Shown here piece by piece: positions 42,161 through 50,790 of a DNA stretch of 64,000 nt; positions within the stretch are counted from its first letter, which is position 1; the number at the start of each line of letters is the position of its first letter. The position numbers were made by a program, and so were the translations under genes. Origin of the DNA: Alphaproteobacteria bacterium (lineage in GTDB: Bacteria > Pseudomonadota > Alphaproteobacteria > Rhizobiales > Aestuariivirgaceae); the NCBI GenBank assembly GCA_024640405.1, contig JAHEFB010000003.1, forward strand, positions 1-64,000, written 5' to 3'. Under the pieces are notes generated by a model. The model was not told the DNA's origin, did not search any database, and saw only the letters and a program-made list of their open reading frames with translations.

Positions 42161-43978
42161 ATGATCGCTGTCACAGAAAAACCTGGCCGGAGCCGCCGCC
42201 CTCCGCCGCACGAACCGGACTTTTTCCGGTGGGCCCGCGCAGCTGAAAATGATGATCAAAGGGCATGGCGCATTGCCGTGACCATGCTAAACGAGTTTGA
42301 GGCCTTCTATTTTTCCATGCGGACCATCCCGCAACAGGCAAAGGCGGCGTTTGAGGACGCACTATGGGCTGAATCGCTATACCTTTCACACAAGCGCCTT
42401 GGATCCTATTCGCGAACCGTGCAACAGGTTGCGATGCGGCTGGGCGCTGCATTGCCTGGCCTGATGGACAACACAGACTTGTGGGCAAAGGTCGCAGAGT
42501 TGTTCGAGACCGAAGTCGAAGACCGCTACGAGAGGGATCTGGCGATTGCCTTCCTGAACTCGGTTCACCGGCTGATCTACTCTGACACCAGATGGAAATG
42601 GGTCGATTACAATTACCACACACCTGCCCGCACAACCGATTGGCTGAACCGCGCAAATCACATTGTGCAACGCTTTGATGGCGCCGACCTGGTCAGCCCC
42701 GAGACCATCGCCGACATCATCTCCATTCCGGCTCTCACGGCAAAATTTCGTTCCGCAACCGCTGACAGCGCGGCATGTGCCGGACGTATCAACAAGGTCT
42801 TCGGGTTCGCCGAAGGCGGCATGGGTTATCAGGGTATTGCTATTCTCAATGCCGGATTTTACCGCAACCGCGGCGCCTACGTTGTTGGCCAGATCATTAC
42901 CCATGATGGCACCGGACACCCGTTGATCATCTCGCTGGAAAATGGCCGGGATGGTATTTTCCTCGATGCTGTCATCACCAATGAGGCAGATGCCCATAAT
43001 CTGTTCTCCTCAACTCTGGCAAACTTCCACGTGACCAACACCAGGTATCACGAGCTATGCGCTTTTTTGAGCCGGCTGATGCCTGCCCGTCCGTTGGGTC
43101 TGCACTACTCCACCATCGGCTACAATCACATCGGCAAAGTTGCCGTTATGGATGAACTGGCGCGCGAGCTGTCGATCGATCCCCACCGGCTGGCAACCGC
43201 ACCCGGGTTCAAAGGGTCTGTGGCCATAGGCTTTTCCGCCGAGCAATCCCGCTATGTGCTGAAGGTGATCCGCGACAACCCGGCAGAGCATTACAAATGG
43301 GACGAGTGGCCCGGCCCTGCCGCCGTGCTGGAGAAATATCGCCGGGTGCACGAAATCAACCGCACCGGTTCCATGCTTGACAATATTATCTATCAGCGCG
43401 TTGCGATGGATCGTGGCTGGTTCGACGAGGCATTATTGAATGAACTGACGGAAATTGCCCCCAGTTCGGTCCGCATCGAGGATGATCGTGTCGCCTTCAG
43501 CCACCTGATCGTGCAGACGAAACTTGTGCCGATACCTTTGTATCTGGAGACGGCAACCCGGGAGCAGGCCGAAGACGCCATTATTGAACTGGGTGACTGC
43601 ATCAAGAACAATGCTGCAGCCAACATTTTCAACCGCGACCTGGATGCACGCAACTATGGTGTCAATCAATATGGCCGGGTATTTCTGTTCGACTATGACG
43701 CTGTCGAACCATTGGTCGGCATAAAGGTGCGCACCAATACCGACAGGGAAGAAGGCGAGGAGGATATACCGTCGTGGTTCTTCGAAGACGGCATTATTTT
43801 CCTGCCTGAGGAAATGTTGCCCGGCCTGCGAATCGACAACCGCGATTTGCGCCGGGTGTTTACCAACCGGCATGGCGACCTGCTGACAACCGATTACTGG
43901 ACAGGCATGCAAAAGGCCCTGAAACGCGACTGGGTGCCCAAGCTCAAGGTGTATCCGCGCGACTGCAGGATCGGGTAG
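42161..43978 (+). CDS. aceK: Isocitrate dehydrogenase kinase/phosphatase (AceK)
   Basis: Switches isocitrate dehydrogenase off and on by phosphorylation, steering carbon between the TCA cycle and the glyoxylate bypass. The 605-residue protein is close to the usual 580-600. I recognise the AceK-specific regulatory half (LAIAFLNSVHRLIYSDTRWK, YRNRGAYVVGQIITHDG) and the kinase half: GSVAIGFSAEQSRYVLKVIR (ATP-binding Lys), DAIIELGDCIKNNAAANIFN, and the catalytic pair in FNRDLDARNYGVNQ and VFLFDYDAVEPL. No aceA, aceB or icd lies in the window. The ATG at 42161 (MIAVTEKPGR) is chosen; the frame opens at 42098. It converges on the DUF3179 gene, stop to stop. Confidence 0.92.
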   Translation: MIAVTEKPGRSRRPPPHEPDFFRWARAAENDDQRAWRIAVTMLNEFEAFYFSMRTIPQQAKAAFEDALWAESLYLSHKRLGSYSRTVQQVAMRLGAALPGLMDNTDLWAKVAELFETEVEDRYERDLAIAFLNSVHRLIYSDTRWKWVDYNYHTPARTTDWLNRANHIVQRFDGADLVSPETIADIISIPALTAKFRSATADSAACAGRINKVFGFAEGGMGYQGIAILNAGFYRNRGAYVVGQIITHDGTGHPLIISLENGRDGIFLDAVITNEADAHNLFSSTLANFHVTNTRYHELCAFLSRLMPARPLGLHYSTIGYNHIGKVAVMDELARELSIDPHRLATAPGFKGSVAIGFSAEQSRYVLKVIRDNPAEHYKWDEWPGPAAVLEKYRRVHEINRTGSMLDNIIYQRVAMDRGWFDEALLNELTEIAPSSVRIEDDRVAFSHLIVQTKLVPIPLYLETATREQAEDAIIELGDCIKNNAAANIFNRDLDARNYGVNQYGRVFLFDYDAVEPLVGIKVRTNTDREEGEEDIPSWFFEDGIIFLPEEMLPGLRIDNRDLRRVFTNRHGDLLTTDYWTGMQKALKRDWVPKLKVYPRDCRIG

Positions 43979-43979
43979 A

Positions 43980-45368
43980 TCAGGACCCTCCATACAACTC
44001 GCTGGCGATCCCGAGATATCCATCCCACGCAAACCAGTATGCCACGTGGCCTGCGACACGGGCGAGCTTTGCACCATCAGGCCCTGCAAGTTCAGTCTCG
44101 CCAACCTGCCATTTCCCGCCCGGCCCGGCGATTTCTCGCTGGCTGCCGGCGAAACCGAAATTGCGATCTCCGCGTTCATAGGCGCGCACGGTCCGGGTCA
44201 GGCTGTTTCCGATCAATACCACGGGCAGATTGCCGACGGTATCGTTGATGACCCTGCCGCGTCCAAACACCGATACCGGCCAGGCTTTCGATGCGGCCGG
44301 ACCACGGATGCCGAACACATACTCCTTGCGCTTAACCCTGCTTTCGTCCCGCACGATGGTCGGAAACATCAATTCACTGCTGGAAAAGTAGTCCTTGTAA
44401 ACAACCCCGGAGCCATAATCGCGGCGATGACCGGTCTCCAGCGATAGTATTCGTGTCGAAGGGTTGCTTGAGCGCCATTCTCTCCAGGTTGTGATCACCA
44501 CCGGGCGCAACTTCAGTTTGATGCCGCTGTTGACCAGCGGACCAACCACGGGTTCACCGGTAAACTGGTTCCACAGGGATTTGGTTTCGCGGTCAAACAT
44601 CAGCTTGTTGGACCGGTACAGGAATCCGGAAGACCCGAACACAAGCGGAGCAGCCCTGCCCTCGACCTGGGTTTCGAACAAAATGCCGGCACCGCAAAGA
44701 GTACAATAGGCAAGAGCAACTGATACCCCGCCTATGGTTTCGTTGAACATTTCATGCCACCCCATTATGCGTAGCGGATAGGCGCGTGCATCGCCATTGA
44801 TCCTGACGCCGAAGACCAGATCGTCTTCCTGCATGTAATCCGCATCACCTGCTTCAATCAGTTTGGGATTGTCCAGTGACGGAATGCCGTCCACCACAAC
44901 TCCGCCCCAGGTAATCTCCTCAAGCCGTATTTTCATGTTCTCGGGCTTCGCCGAACTTCCCTGAAAGAAATCCAGGAATTTTTTGTCGATACTCGACAGC
45001 AGTTCGAGCTTGAACCTTGCATAGGAGGTATGCGGTTTTACCTCCGGATGCGCCTCCTGCCACAACATGGCTTCGCGCCAGGACTTTATCGGCTCGCCGG
45101 TCAGGGTCGAGATGGCTTCCATCACGGTTTCGATTTCATCACGATAGCGCGACACAGTGATAAGGCTCGCAACAACATCCTTGTTGCCGCGTGAAACAAG
45201 TTTATCGATTGAAGCCTTGTAAGCGGCACCGTCGGAGAAAAGGGTTTCCAGCAAAAGTTTTTCGATATCCGCGTCGGACAGGGTTTGCGCAAAACAAAAG
45301 CCTGTTGGAAGGACCGCTCCACCCAATGCGATGGCTGTGCGGGAAACAAGGGCTCTGCGAGATATCAT
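43980..45368 (-). CDS. DUF3179 exported protein
   Basis: A 462-residue secreted protein: signal peptide with a twin-Arg start (MISRRALVSRTAIALGGAVL), an N-terminal helical region (about 30-135) and the DUF3179 domain (about 150-450). Family signatures are GDARAYPLRIMGWHEMFNE, ALAYCTLCGAGILFE with its paired Cys, and RSNKLMFDRETKSLWNQFTG. No function is known for the family. The two Cys may bind metal or form a disulfide. Confidence 0.85.
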   Translation of the reverse strand: MISRRALVSRTAIALGGAVLPTGFCFAQTLSDADIEKLLLETLFSDGAAYKASIDKLVSRGNKDVVASLITVSRYRDEIETVMEAISTLTGEPIKSWREAMLWQEAHPEVKPHTSYARFKLELLSSIDKKFLDFFQGSSAKPENMKIRLEEITWGGVVVDGIPSLDNPKLIEAGDADYMQEDDLVFGVRINGDARAYPLRIMGWHEMFNETIGGVSVALAYCTLCGAGILFETQVEGRAAPLVFGSSGFLYRSNKLMFDRETKSLWNQFTGEPVVGPLVNSGIKLKLRPVVITTWREWRSSNPSTRILSLETGHRRDYGSGVVYKDYFSSSELMFPTIVRDESRVKRKEYVFGIRGPAASKAWPVSVFGRGRVINDTVGNLPVVLIGNSLTRTVRAYERGDRNFGFAGSQREIAGPGGKWQVGETELAGPDGAKLARVAGHVAYWFAWDGYLGIASELYGGS

Positions 45369-45446
45369 GATGTCTTTTGGTCCGTGGTTCTCTTGATGTT
45401 CAATTTGACCGCAAGTTTGACCGGTGAAACCGCTCTCGCCCAGCCC

Positions 45447-45468
45447 CTGTCACGCACTCGTGTGACAG
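45447..45468. other. Inverted repeat upstream of the EF-hand gene
   Basis: CTGTCAC (45447-45453) and GTGACAG (45462-45468) with an 8-base spacer, in the 237-bp region between the divergent DUF3179 and EF-hand genes. It is a candidate operator for one or both genes. Confidence 0.35.
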
Positions 45469-45605
45469 ATTGATGTGCCGTGCCTTGGCAGCACAGAATG
45501 CCGAACATGACCGATGTTTAATGTTGCAGCGTGACGGGTATCGTTATTCGGCCTCGTCTTTCCTGTATACGATCAGTAATTCCAACCAGTCTGGAGACAA
45601 ACGGT

Positions 45606-46214
45606 ATGCACAGAAACTCGAAAATTGCCCTGGCAGCAGCAGTATTGATCGCTGTCAGTGCCTTGGGAGCAAAGGCTTACGCCCATCGCTATGGCGGCGG
45701 ACACGGCGGCGGTTACGGCGGAGGTCATGGCGGTGGCTATCACGACGGCGGCCACGGCGGCGGATACCATGGTGGCCGACGTCATCGCGGCTGGAAAGGC
45801 CGAGGCAAAGGGCATCATGCCCGTCATCTGATGGAGCGCTACGATGCCAACAATGACAAGAAGGTCACCCAGGAGGAAATCAACACCAATCGGCAGGCCT
45901 GGCACAAGGAATTTGACGCAAACAACGACGGCAAACTGAGCCTTGATGAATTCAAGCAGCTGTGGCTGAAGGCCAGAGCCCGGCGCCTGGTTCGCGAATT
46001 CCAGCGTTTTGACCTCGATGGCGATGCAGGCTTGACCGAAGAAGAATATCTAAGGCCGCTGGCCGACCTGGTCGAAAGACGTGACCGCAATGGTGACGGT
46101 GCGCTCAGCCGTGAAGACCGGCGCCGCCATCACAAGAACCGCGATCGCATGATGCGCCGGGACGGTGGACGTGAGGATGCCGAAGAGGCAACTGAAAACG
46201 AAAACGACAATTAG
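45606..46214 (+). CDS. Exported EF-hand calcium-binding protein with His/Gly-rich segment
   Basis: A 202-residue protein. After the signal peptide (MHRNSKIALAAAVLIAVSAL, ending AKAYA) comes a His/Gly/Tyr repeat region (GGGHGGGYGGGHGGGYHDGG and on), then four EF-hand loops: DANNDKKVTQEE, DANNDGKLSLDE, DLDGDAGLTEEE and DRNGDGALSRED. The C-terminal tail is highly charged. It should bind calcium in the periplasm, and the His-rich part may bind transition metals. The frame is open back to 45531, but the ATG at 45606 begins the signal peptide. Confidence 0.87.
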   Translation: MHRNSKIALAAAVLIAVSALGAKAYAHRYGGGHGGGYGGGHGGGYHDGGHGGGYHGGRRHRGWKGRGKGHHARHLMERYDANNDKKVTQEEINTNRQAWHKEFDANNDGKLSLDEFKQLWLKARARRLVREFQRFDLDGDAGLTEEEYLRPLADLVERRDRNGDGALSREDRRRHHKNRDRMMRRDGGREDAEEATENENDN

Positions 46215-46288
46215 TATCGTCTTGAGTTTGCCAGAAGGCAGGTAATTCAAGAGTAATTTGTCACCAGTTCACCTGTCTTTTGCATTGG

Positions 46289-46327
46289 CCCTGGCCGGCG
46301 TGTTTCCCCTTCTCATTCCGGCCAGGG
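46289..46327. other. 10-bp inverted repeat between EF-hand and MFS genes
   Basis: CCCTGGCCGG (46289-46298) and CCGGCCAGGG (46318-46327) with a 19-base pyrimidine-rich loop, 75 bp past the EF-hand stop. It is probably a transcript-end structure for the EF-hand gene, without an adjacent T run. The rest of the 277-bp gap shows nothing else. Confidence 0.4.
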
Positions 46328-46491
46328 TACTACACCCGTATTTTTGCTTCCAGGTACCGGGCACTCCGGCGATAACGAGCCAAGCCATGTCAGTAGGCAT
46401 TGGCCCATTGCACAAATAACAATACCGAAACCGGCCTTCGGTGGATCAAATGCTTCTATCTGGGCGAAAATTGCTCTAGTTTTCGCAACTC

Positions 46492-47718
46492 ATGAACCGG
46501 CACACCGAAATCAACCTGGGCGACGCGACCGGCTGGCGAACGCCGGTCAATTTGCTCATACTTATGGTCGCTGCAAATGCGATCGCCTTTTCGACCTGGT
46601 CGGCACTACTGAACAATTTCGCCATTGAGGGCGCCGCCTTTTCCGGAAAGGAAATCGGCATTCTCCAGTCAATCCGTGAAATACCGGGGTTTTTAGCTTT
46701 CACTGCAGTATTTATGTATTTTGTCTGGCGGGAACAGACATTTGCCGTCTTATCACTCGCCTTGTGCGGACTTGGCACCGCCATTACGGGTTTTTTTCCA
46801 ACCGCAATGGGGTTCTACATCACCACCTTCATCATGTCGGTGGGATTCCACTACTTTGAAACCGTTCAGCAATCGCTATCACTGCAATGGTTGCCCAAAA
46901 GCGAAGCACCGCGTCAACTCGGCCGCATAATTGCAGCAGGTTCCTTTGCCACTATTGCCGCCTACGCGTTGATATTCGTTACATGGAAGCTCCTGCATCT
47001 GGATTTTTCATCGGTTTATCTGGCAGGCGGAGGGGCAACCGTTTTGCTTGCACTTGTCGCATGGATCGGGTTTCCGAAATTCCGTGAAGCCGTGCCTCAG
47101 CGCAAACACCTCTTCATGCGCAAACGCTATTGGCTGTATTACGCCCTGACGTTCATGTCGGGCGCACGGCGTCAGATCTTCATTGTTTTTGCCGGCTTCA
47201 TGATGGTCGAAAAATTCGGCTTCACGGTCGCGGCAATCACCGGCCTGTTTCTGGCCAATGCCGTTTTCAATATGTGGATCGCCCCCAAAATTGGCGATCT
47301 GATCATCCGGTTGGGCGAGCGTCGAATGCTGGTGCTGGAATACATTGGCCTTATCGGCGTTTTTGTGGCCTATGCATTCGTTGAAACCCCCTGGATTGCA
47401 GCCTCTCTCTATCTGATTGATCATGCCTTTTTTGCCATGGCAATTGCCCAAAAGACCTACTTCCAGAAAATTGCCGATCCGGCGGATATGGCTCCCACGG
47501 CAGGCGTGGCATTCACCATAAACCACATTGCCGCCGTGGTCATTCCGGTGTTGTTCGGCCTCATCTGGCTGACCCATCCGTCCTGGGTATTCCTGATTGG
47601 CGCCGGTATGGCTGCAGTCTCCCTGGCGCTGTCACTGCTTATCCCGCGCGACCCGCACGAAGGCAATGAAACGCTGCTCAGCAAATCAGCAACCGCCGCC
47701 GCTGCACCGGCAGAGTAG
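46492..47718 (+). CDS. MFS transporter
   Basis: A 408-residue major facilitator with 12 predicted helices, in two halves around the cytoplasmic loop FPKFREAVPQRKHLFMRKRY (about 190-210). Substrate is unknown. The MFS call rests on topology and helix pattern, not on a subfamily signature. It lies 102 bp upstream of the flavin demethylase gene on the same strand, so the two may work on the same N-methylated compound. Confidence 0.8.
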   Translation: MNRHTEINLGDATGWRTPVNLLILMVAANAIAFSTWSALLNNFAIEGAAFSGKEIGILQSIREIPGFLAFTAVFMYFVWREQTFAVLSLALCGLGTAITGFFPTAMGFYITTFIMSVGFHYFETVQQSLSLQWLPKSEAPRQLGRIIAAGSFATIAAYALIFVTWKLLHLDFSSVYLAGGGATVLLALVAWIGFPKFREAVPQRKHLFMRKRYWLYYALTFMSGARRQIFIVFAGFMMVEKFGFTVAAITGLFLANAVFNMWIAPKIGDLIIRLGERRMLVLEYIGLIGVFVAYAFVETPWIAASLYLIDHAFFAMAIAQKTYFQKIADPADMAPTAGVAFTINHIAAVVIPVLFGLIWLTHPSWVFLIGAGMAAVSLALSLLIPRDPHEGNETLLSKSATAAAAPAE

Positions 47719-47820
47719 ACTTCTGCCGCTCCCAGGCAAAAGATTGTCGCTTGCATGACTGGAAGTATCGGCATGTTCCCCGCTAGGCTCTCAATCCAGA
47801 GTTTTGAAGGAAGCTGATCC

Positions 47821-49878
47821 ATGACTACAGTCCATCGCGCCAATGACCCTTTGCTGCAGCCCTATCAACTGAAGCACCTGACATTGCGCAATCGTTTCAT
47901 GTCCACATCGCATGAGCCCAATTTTCATGATGGCGGTTTGCCCAAGGATCGCTACATTCGCTATCACGAGGAAAAGGCCAAAGGCGGCATTGCCTTGACC
48001 ATGACAGCAGGCTCTGCGGTTGTATCGCGGGACTCCTCACCCGTGTTCGGCAATCTTCATGCCTATAAGGACGAAATAGTCCCGTGGTTGAAGCGCATGG
48101 CTGATGCCTGTCACGAACACGGGTCAGCCTGCATGATCCAGCTTACCCACCTCGGCCGGCGGACCGTGTGGAACGGTGCAGACTGGCTGCCTGTGGTTTC
48201 TCCCAGCAATGTTCGTGAACCGGCTCACCGGGCCTTTCCAAAGGTTATGGAAGACTGGGACATGGACCGAATTGTCGGTGACTATGCGGATGCGGCCGAG
48301 AGGGTAAAGGAAGCTGGCCTCGACGGGTTCGAACTGGAGTGTTACGGCCATCTTCTCGACAGTTTCTGGTCCCCAGCCATAAATAACCGTGACGACGAAC
48401 ATGGCGGCTCGCTGGACAATCGGTTGCGGTTTACCCATCGTGTACTGGACGCAATCCGCGAACGTGTCGGTCCAGATTACATCGTCGGGCTGCGAATGGT
48501 GGCGGACGAGGACATGGAAAAGGGCATTTCCCGGGACGAGGGTCTGGAGATTTGCCGGCGCATGATCCACACCGGTCAGGTGGATTTTCTCAACATCATC
48601 CGCGGACACATCGAGCATGACGGACCTCTGTCGCGCGTTATTCCGGTCAGCGGCATGGCATCGGCCCCTCACCTCGACTTTGCTGGCCATGTGCGGGCGG
48701 AAACAAAGTTTCCGGTGTTCCACGCAGCCCGTATCACCGACGTGGCGACAGCCCGCCATGCCGTGGCGGAAGGCAAGCTGGACATGGTCGGCATGACACG
48801 GGCTCACATTGCCGATCCGCACATCGCCAGAAAAGTAATCGAAGGACGCGAAGACGAAGTGCGTCCCTGCGTCGGCGCAACATACTGCCTTGATCGCATT
48901 TATGAAGGTCGTGCAACGACCTGCATTCACAATGCAGCAACCGGTCGCGAGGCCACCATGCCTCATCAAATTCCCGGCACCACTGGCAAGCAGCGTCACA
49001 TAGTTGTGGTTGGCGCCGGTCCGGCAGGCCTTGAGGCGTCACGGGTATCGGCTGAACGTGGCCACAGGGTCACGCTGCTGGAGGCGGCTCCTCACGCGGG
49101 GGGGCAAATCAGGCTGGCCGCCATGGTAAAACGGCGCTCAGAACTCATCGGCATTGTTGACTGGCGCCTTTCGCAACTTGAGCGGCTTGGCGTCGAGGTG
49201 CGGTACAACACCTATGCAGAAGCAGACGACGTCGCGGCTCTGGAACCCGACGTCGTCATCGTCGCAACAGGTGGGCTTCCACGCGAAGACGCGATTTCTG
49301 AGGGAGGTGAACTCGCAACTTCAAGCTGGGACATCATATCCGGTGACGCCGGTATCGGCGACGATGTGTTACTTTATGACGACAATGGTGCCCATCCCGG
49401 CATGGCCGCAACAGAATCCATCATGGCAAAGGGCGCAAAGCTGGAAATTGTCTCGCCGGAACGCATGTTCGCACCTGAAATTGGCGGTCTTAATCTGGTA
49501 CCCTACGTAGAAAAACTTCAGGGCCATGGCGCCGAAATCACAACCATGACGAGGGTTCACTCGCTGGAACGGGAAGGCAACAAGATCGCTGCCACACTCA
49601 CCAGCCCTTACAATGAGGCGGTTATCGGTAAACGCCTGATCGACCAGGTGGTGGTTGAATATGCGACAACGCCAATGGACGAGTTGTATTTTGCTCTCAA
49701 GCCCCAATCCAGCAATGGCGGAGAATTGGATTATGAGGCGCTGGTCGCGGGCCGGGCCCAGCAAGCCAGACGAAATGACGATGGAAATTTCCAGTTGTTT
49801 CGAATTGGTGACGCGGTCGCGGCCCGTAACATTCATGCCGGCATTTATGACGCCTTGAGGTTGTGCAAGGACCTGTAG
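47821..49878 (+). CDS. NADH:flavin oxidoreductase, DgcA/StcD-like N-demethylase
   Basis: A 685-residue two-part flavoprotein: an N-terminal old-yellow-enzyme TIM barrel binding FMN (about 10-350; RNRFMSTSHEPNFHDGGLPK, IQLTHLGRRT, GLRMVADEDMEKGI) and a C-terminal FAD/NAD(P)H domain (about 385-680, HIVVVGAGPAGLEASRVSAE). It resembles the dimethylglycine (DgcA) and stachydrine/N-methylproline (StcD) demethylases. The iron-sulfur segment reads RPCVGATYC...TTCIHN: one Cys of the usual C-x2-C-x3-C-x11-C pattern is Ala, as I recall for this subgroup. No partner subunit such as DgcB is in the window. Substrate is uncertain. Confidence 0.85.
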   Translation: MTTVHRANDPLLQPYQLKHLTLRNRFMSTSHEPNFHDGGLPKDRYIRYHEEKAKGGIALTMTAGSAVVSRDSSPVFGNLHAYKDEIVPWLKRMADACHEHGSACMIQLTHLGRRTVWNGADWLPVVSPSNVREPAHRAFPKVMEDWDMDRIVGDYADAAERVKEAGLDGFELECYGHLLDSFWSPAINNRDDEHGGSLDNRLRFTHRVLDAIRERVGPDYIVGLRMVADEDMEKGISRDEGLEICRRMIHTGQVDFLNIIRGHIEHDGPLSRVIPVSGMASAPHLDFAGHVRAETKFPVFHAARITDVATARHAVAEGKLDMVGMTRAHIADPHIARKVIEGREDEVRPCVGATYCLDRIYEGRATTCIHNAATGREATMPHQIPGTTGKQRHIVVVGAGPAGLEASRVSAERGHRVTLLEAAPHAGGQIRLAAMVKRRSELIGIVDWRLSQLERLGVEVRYNTYAEADDVAALEPDVVIVATGGLPREDAISEGGELATSSWDIISGDAGIGDDVLLYDDNGAHPGMAATESIMAKGAKLEIVSPERMFAPEIGGLNLVPYVEKLQGHGAEITTMTRVHSLEREGNKIAATLTSPYNEAVIGKRLIDQVVVEYATTPMDELYFALKPQSSNGGELDYEALVAGRAQQARRNDDGNFQLFRIGDAVAARNIHAGIYDALRLCKDL

Positions 49879-49955
49879 ATCTCGGCACGACTGTCATGAA
49901 AAATCCGCTTATCCACCGGTCATGGTGGATATCCTGTGCAAAACACTTCCGGTTC

Positions 49956-49984
49956 TTGCCTGCTGCGAATTTTCGGCAAATACT
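49956..49984 (+). promoter_or_regulatory. Candidate sigma-70 promoter for a noncoding transcript
   Basis: TTGCCT (49956-49961) and AATACT (49979-49984) spaced by 17 bp, in the right direction for the terminated segment ending at 50200. A 7-bp hairpin (ATCCACC/GGTGGAT, about 49910-49930) lies just upstream, probably the end of the demethylase transcript. Confidence 0.4.
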
Positions 49985-49990
49985 CACCTC

Positions 49991-50200
49991 ATCAGCAGAC
50001 GGGAAGGCAACTGACCGAACGCTGGCGGGGACCAGAGAGTCTTGATTTTCTCCGGAAAATTGCGGTGGACCTGGAAGCCGGTTGCCCAACTCGCCGGGCC
50101 GGACATACGGCGCCTCACGGCTGCTTGTGTAAGGATCGGGCCGGGTATGGCAAAAGAGGAAACGCGCATACGGGAAACCGTTTGCGCGTTTTCTTCTTTT
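49991..50200 (+). ncRNA. Candidate small structured RNA
   Basis: About 210 bases without a supported gene, lying between a plausible promoter and a strong terminator. Self-complementary parts are visible: GGCAAC near 50016 with GTTGCC near 50081, GAGA/TCTC near 50036-50052, and several GGCC/CCGG pairs. I compared it by eye with tmRNA, SRP RNA and RNase P RNA and saw none of their conserved cores. It might instead be the long 3' end of the demethylase message. Confidence 0.35.
50161..50200 (+). terminator. Strong intrinsic terminator
   Basis: AACGCGCA (50161-50168) pairs with TGCGCGTT (50183-50190); after one mismatch ACGG pairs with CCGT around a GAAA tetraloop. The stem is followed by TTCTTCTTTT. 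It ends a plus-strand transcript from the candidate RNA or the demethylase gene. Confidence 0.85.
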
Positions 50201-50203
50201 ATG

Positions 50204-50590
50204 GCTCACGCAAGCAGCTTTGCGGCTGCGCTCCGCTGGGGCGCACTTCGTGCGGCGGCCAGTCGGCCTTGCCTCAGCACTGCGTGCCGGGTGTTGTTTA
50301 GTCCGCTCACGCAAGCAGCCTTGCGGCTGCGCTCCGCTGGGGCGCACTTCGTGCGACGGCCAGTCGGCCTTGCCTCAGCACTGCGTGCCGGGTGTTGTTT
50401 AGTCCGCTCACGCAAGCAGCCTTGCGGCTGCGCTCCGCTGGGGCGCACTTCGTGCGACGGCCAGTCGGCCTTGCCTCAGCACTGCGTGCCGGGATTGGTC
50501 TATTCCGCTCACGCAAGCAGCCTGACGGCTGCACTCCGCTGGGGCGCACTTCGTGCGGCGGCCAGTCGGCCTTGCCTCAGCACTGCGTGC
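50204..50590 (+). repeat. Four tandem 101-bp repeats
   Basis: Units begin at 50204, 50305, 50406 and 50507, each with GCTCACGCAAGCAGC; the fourth is cut short at about 50590. The copies are nearly identical except for a few bases (for example GGCGG/GACGG and the unit ends). Each unit contains several small dyads: GCAGCC/GGCTGC, GCAC/GTGC and GGCC/GGCC, giving REP-like structure. The period is not a multiple of three, so any reading frame shifts from unit to unit, which speaks against a coding role. There are no spacers between copies. Confidence 0.9.
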
Positions 50591-50653
50591 TTCGGAGGGG
50601 AATTCATCACTACTGTAGTTCAGGGTCGGAGAACGGCCTGAGCGAAGCGAAGA

Positions 50654-50713
50654 AAGCTGTTCGACCAGCATCAAGAACGGCCCGCCACAGGCGGACAAGC
50701 TGTTCGACCAGCA
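50654..50713 (+). repeat. 17-bp direct repeat
   Basis: AAGCTGTTCGACCAGCA occurs at 50654-50670 and 50697-50713, 43 bp apart, between the tandem array and the tadG-like terminator. It suggests small local duplications. The rest of 50591-50718 has no gene. Confidence 0.7.
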
Positions 50714-50743
50714 AAAAACCCCGCATTCAGCCTGAATGCGGGG
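50713..50743 (-). terminator. Intrinsic terminator of the TadG-like gene
   Basis: A perfect 11-bp stem (CCCCGCATTCA/TGAATGCGGGG, arms 50719-50729 and 50733-50743, 3-base loop). On the minus strand a run of six T (50718-50713) follows directly. It lies 48 bp past the stop of the gene at 50791. Confidence 0.92.
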
Positions 50744-50790
50744 CTTGCCTGACACCTCGTCTTCGAGGTCCGTCTTCCCTGTGTTGTTCC

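Noticed and set aside
49991-50200. Assignment of the candidate RNA as tmRNA, SRP RNA or RNase P RNA
   Set aside because: No tRNA-like end, tag frame, GGAAGGAAGCAGCC-type SRP loop or RNase P core is visible.
50204-50590. Tandem repeats as a CRISPR array
   Set aside because: The 101-bp units follow each other directly, without unique spacers, and no cas genes are present.
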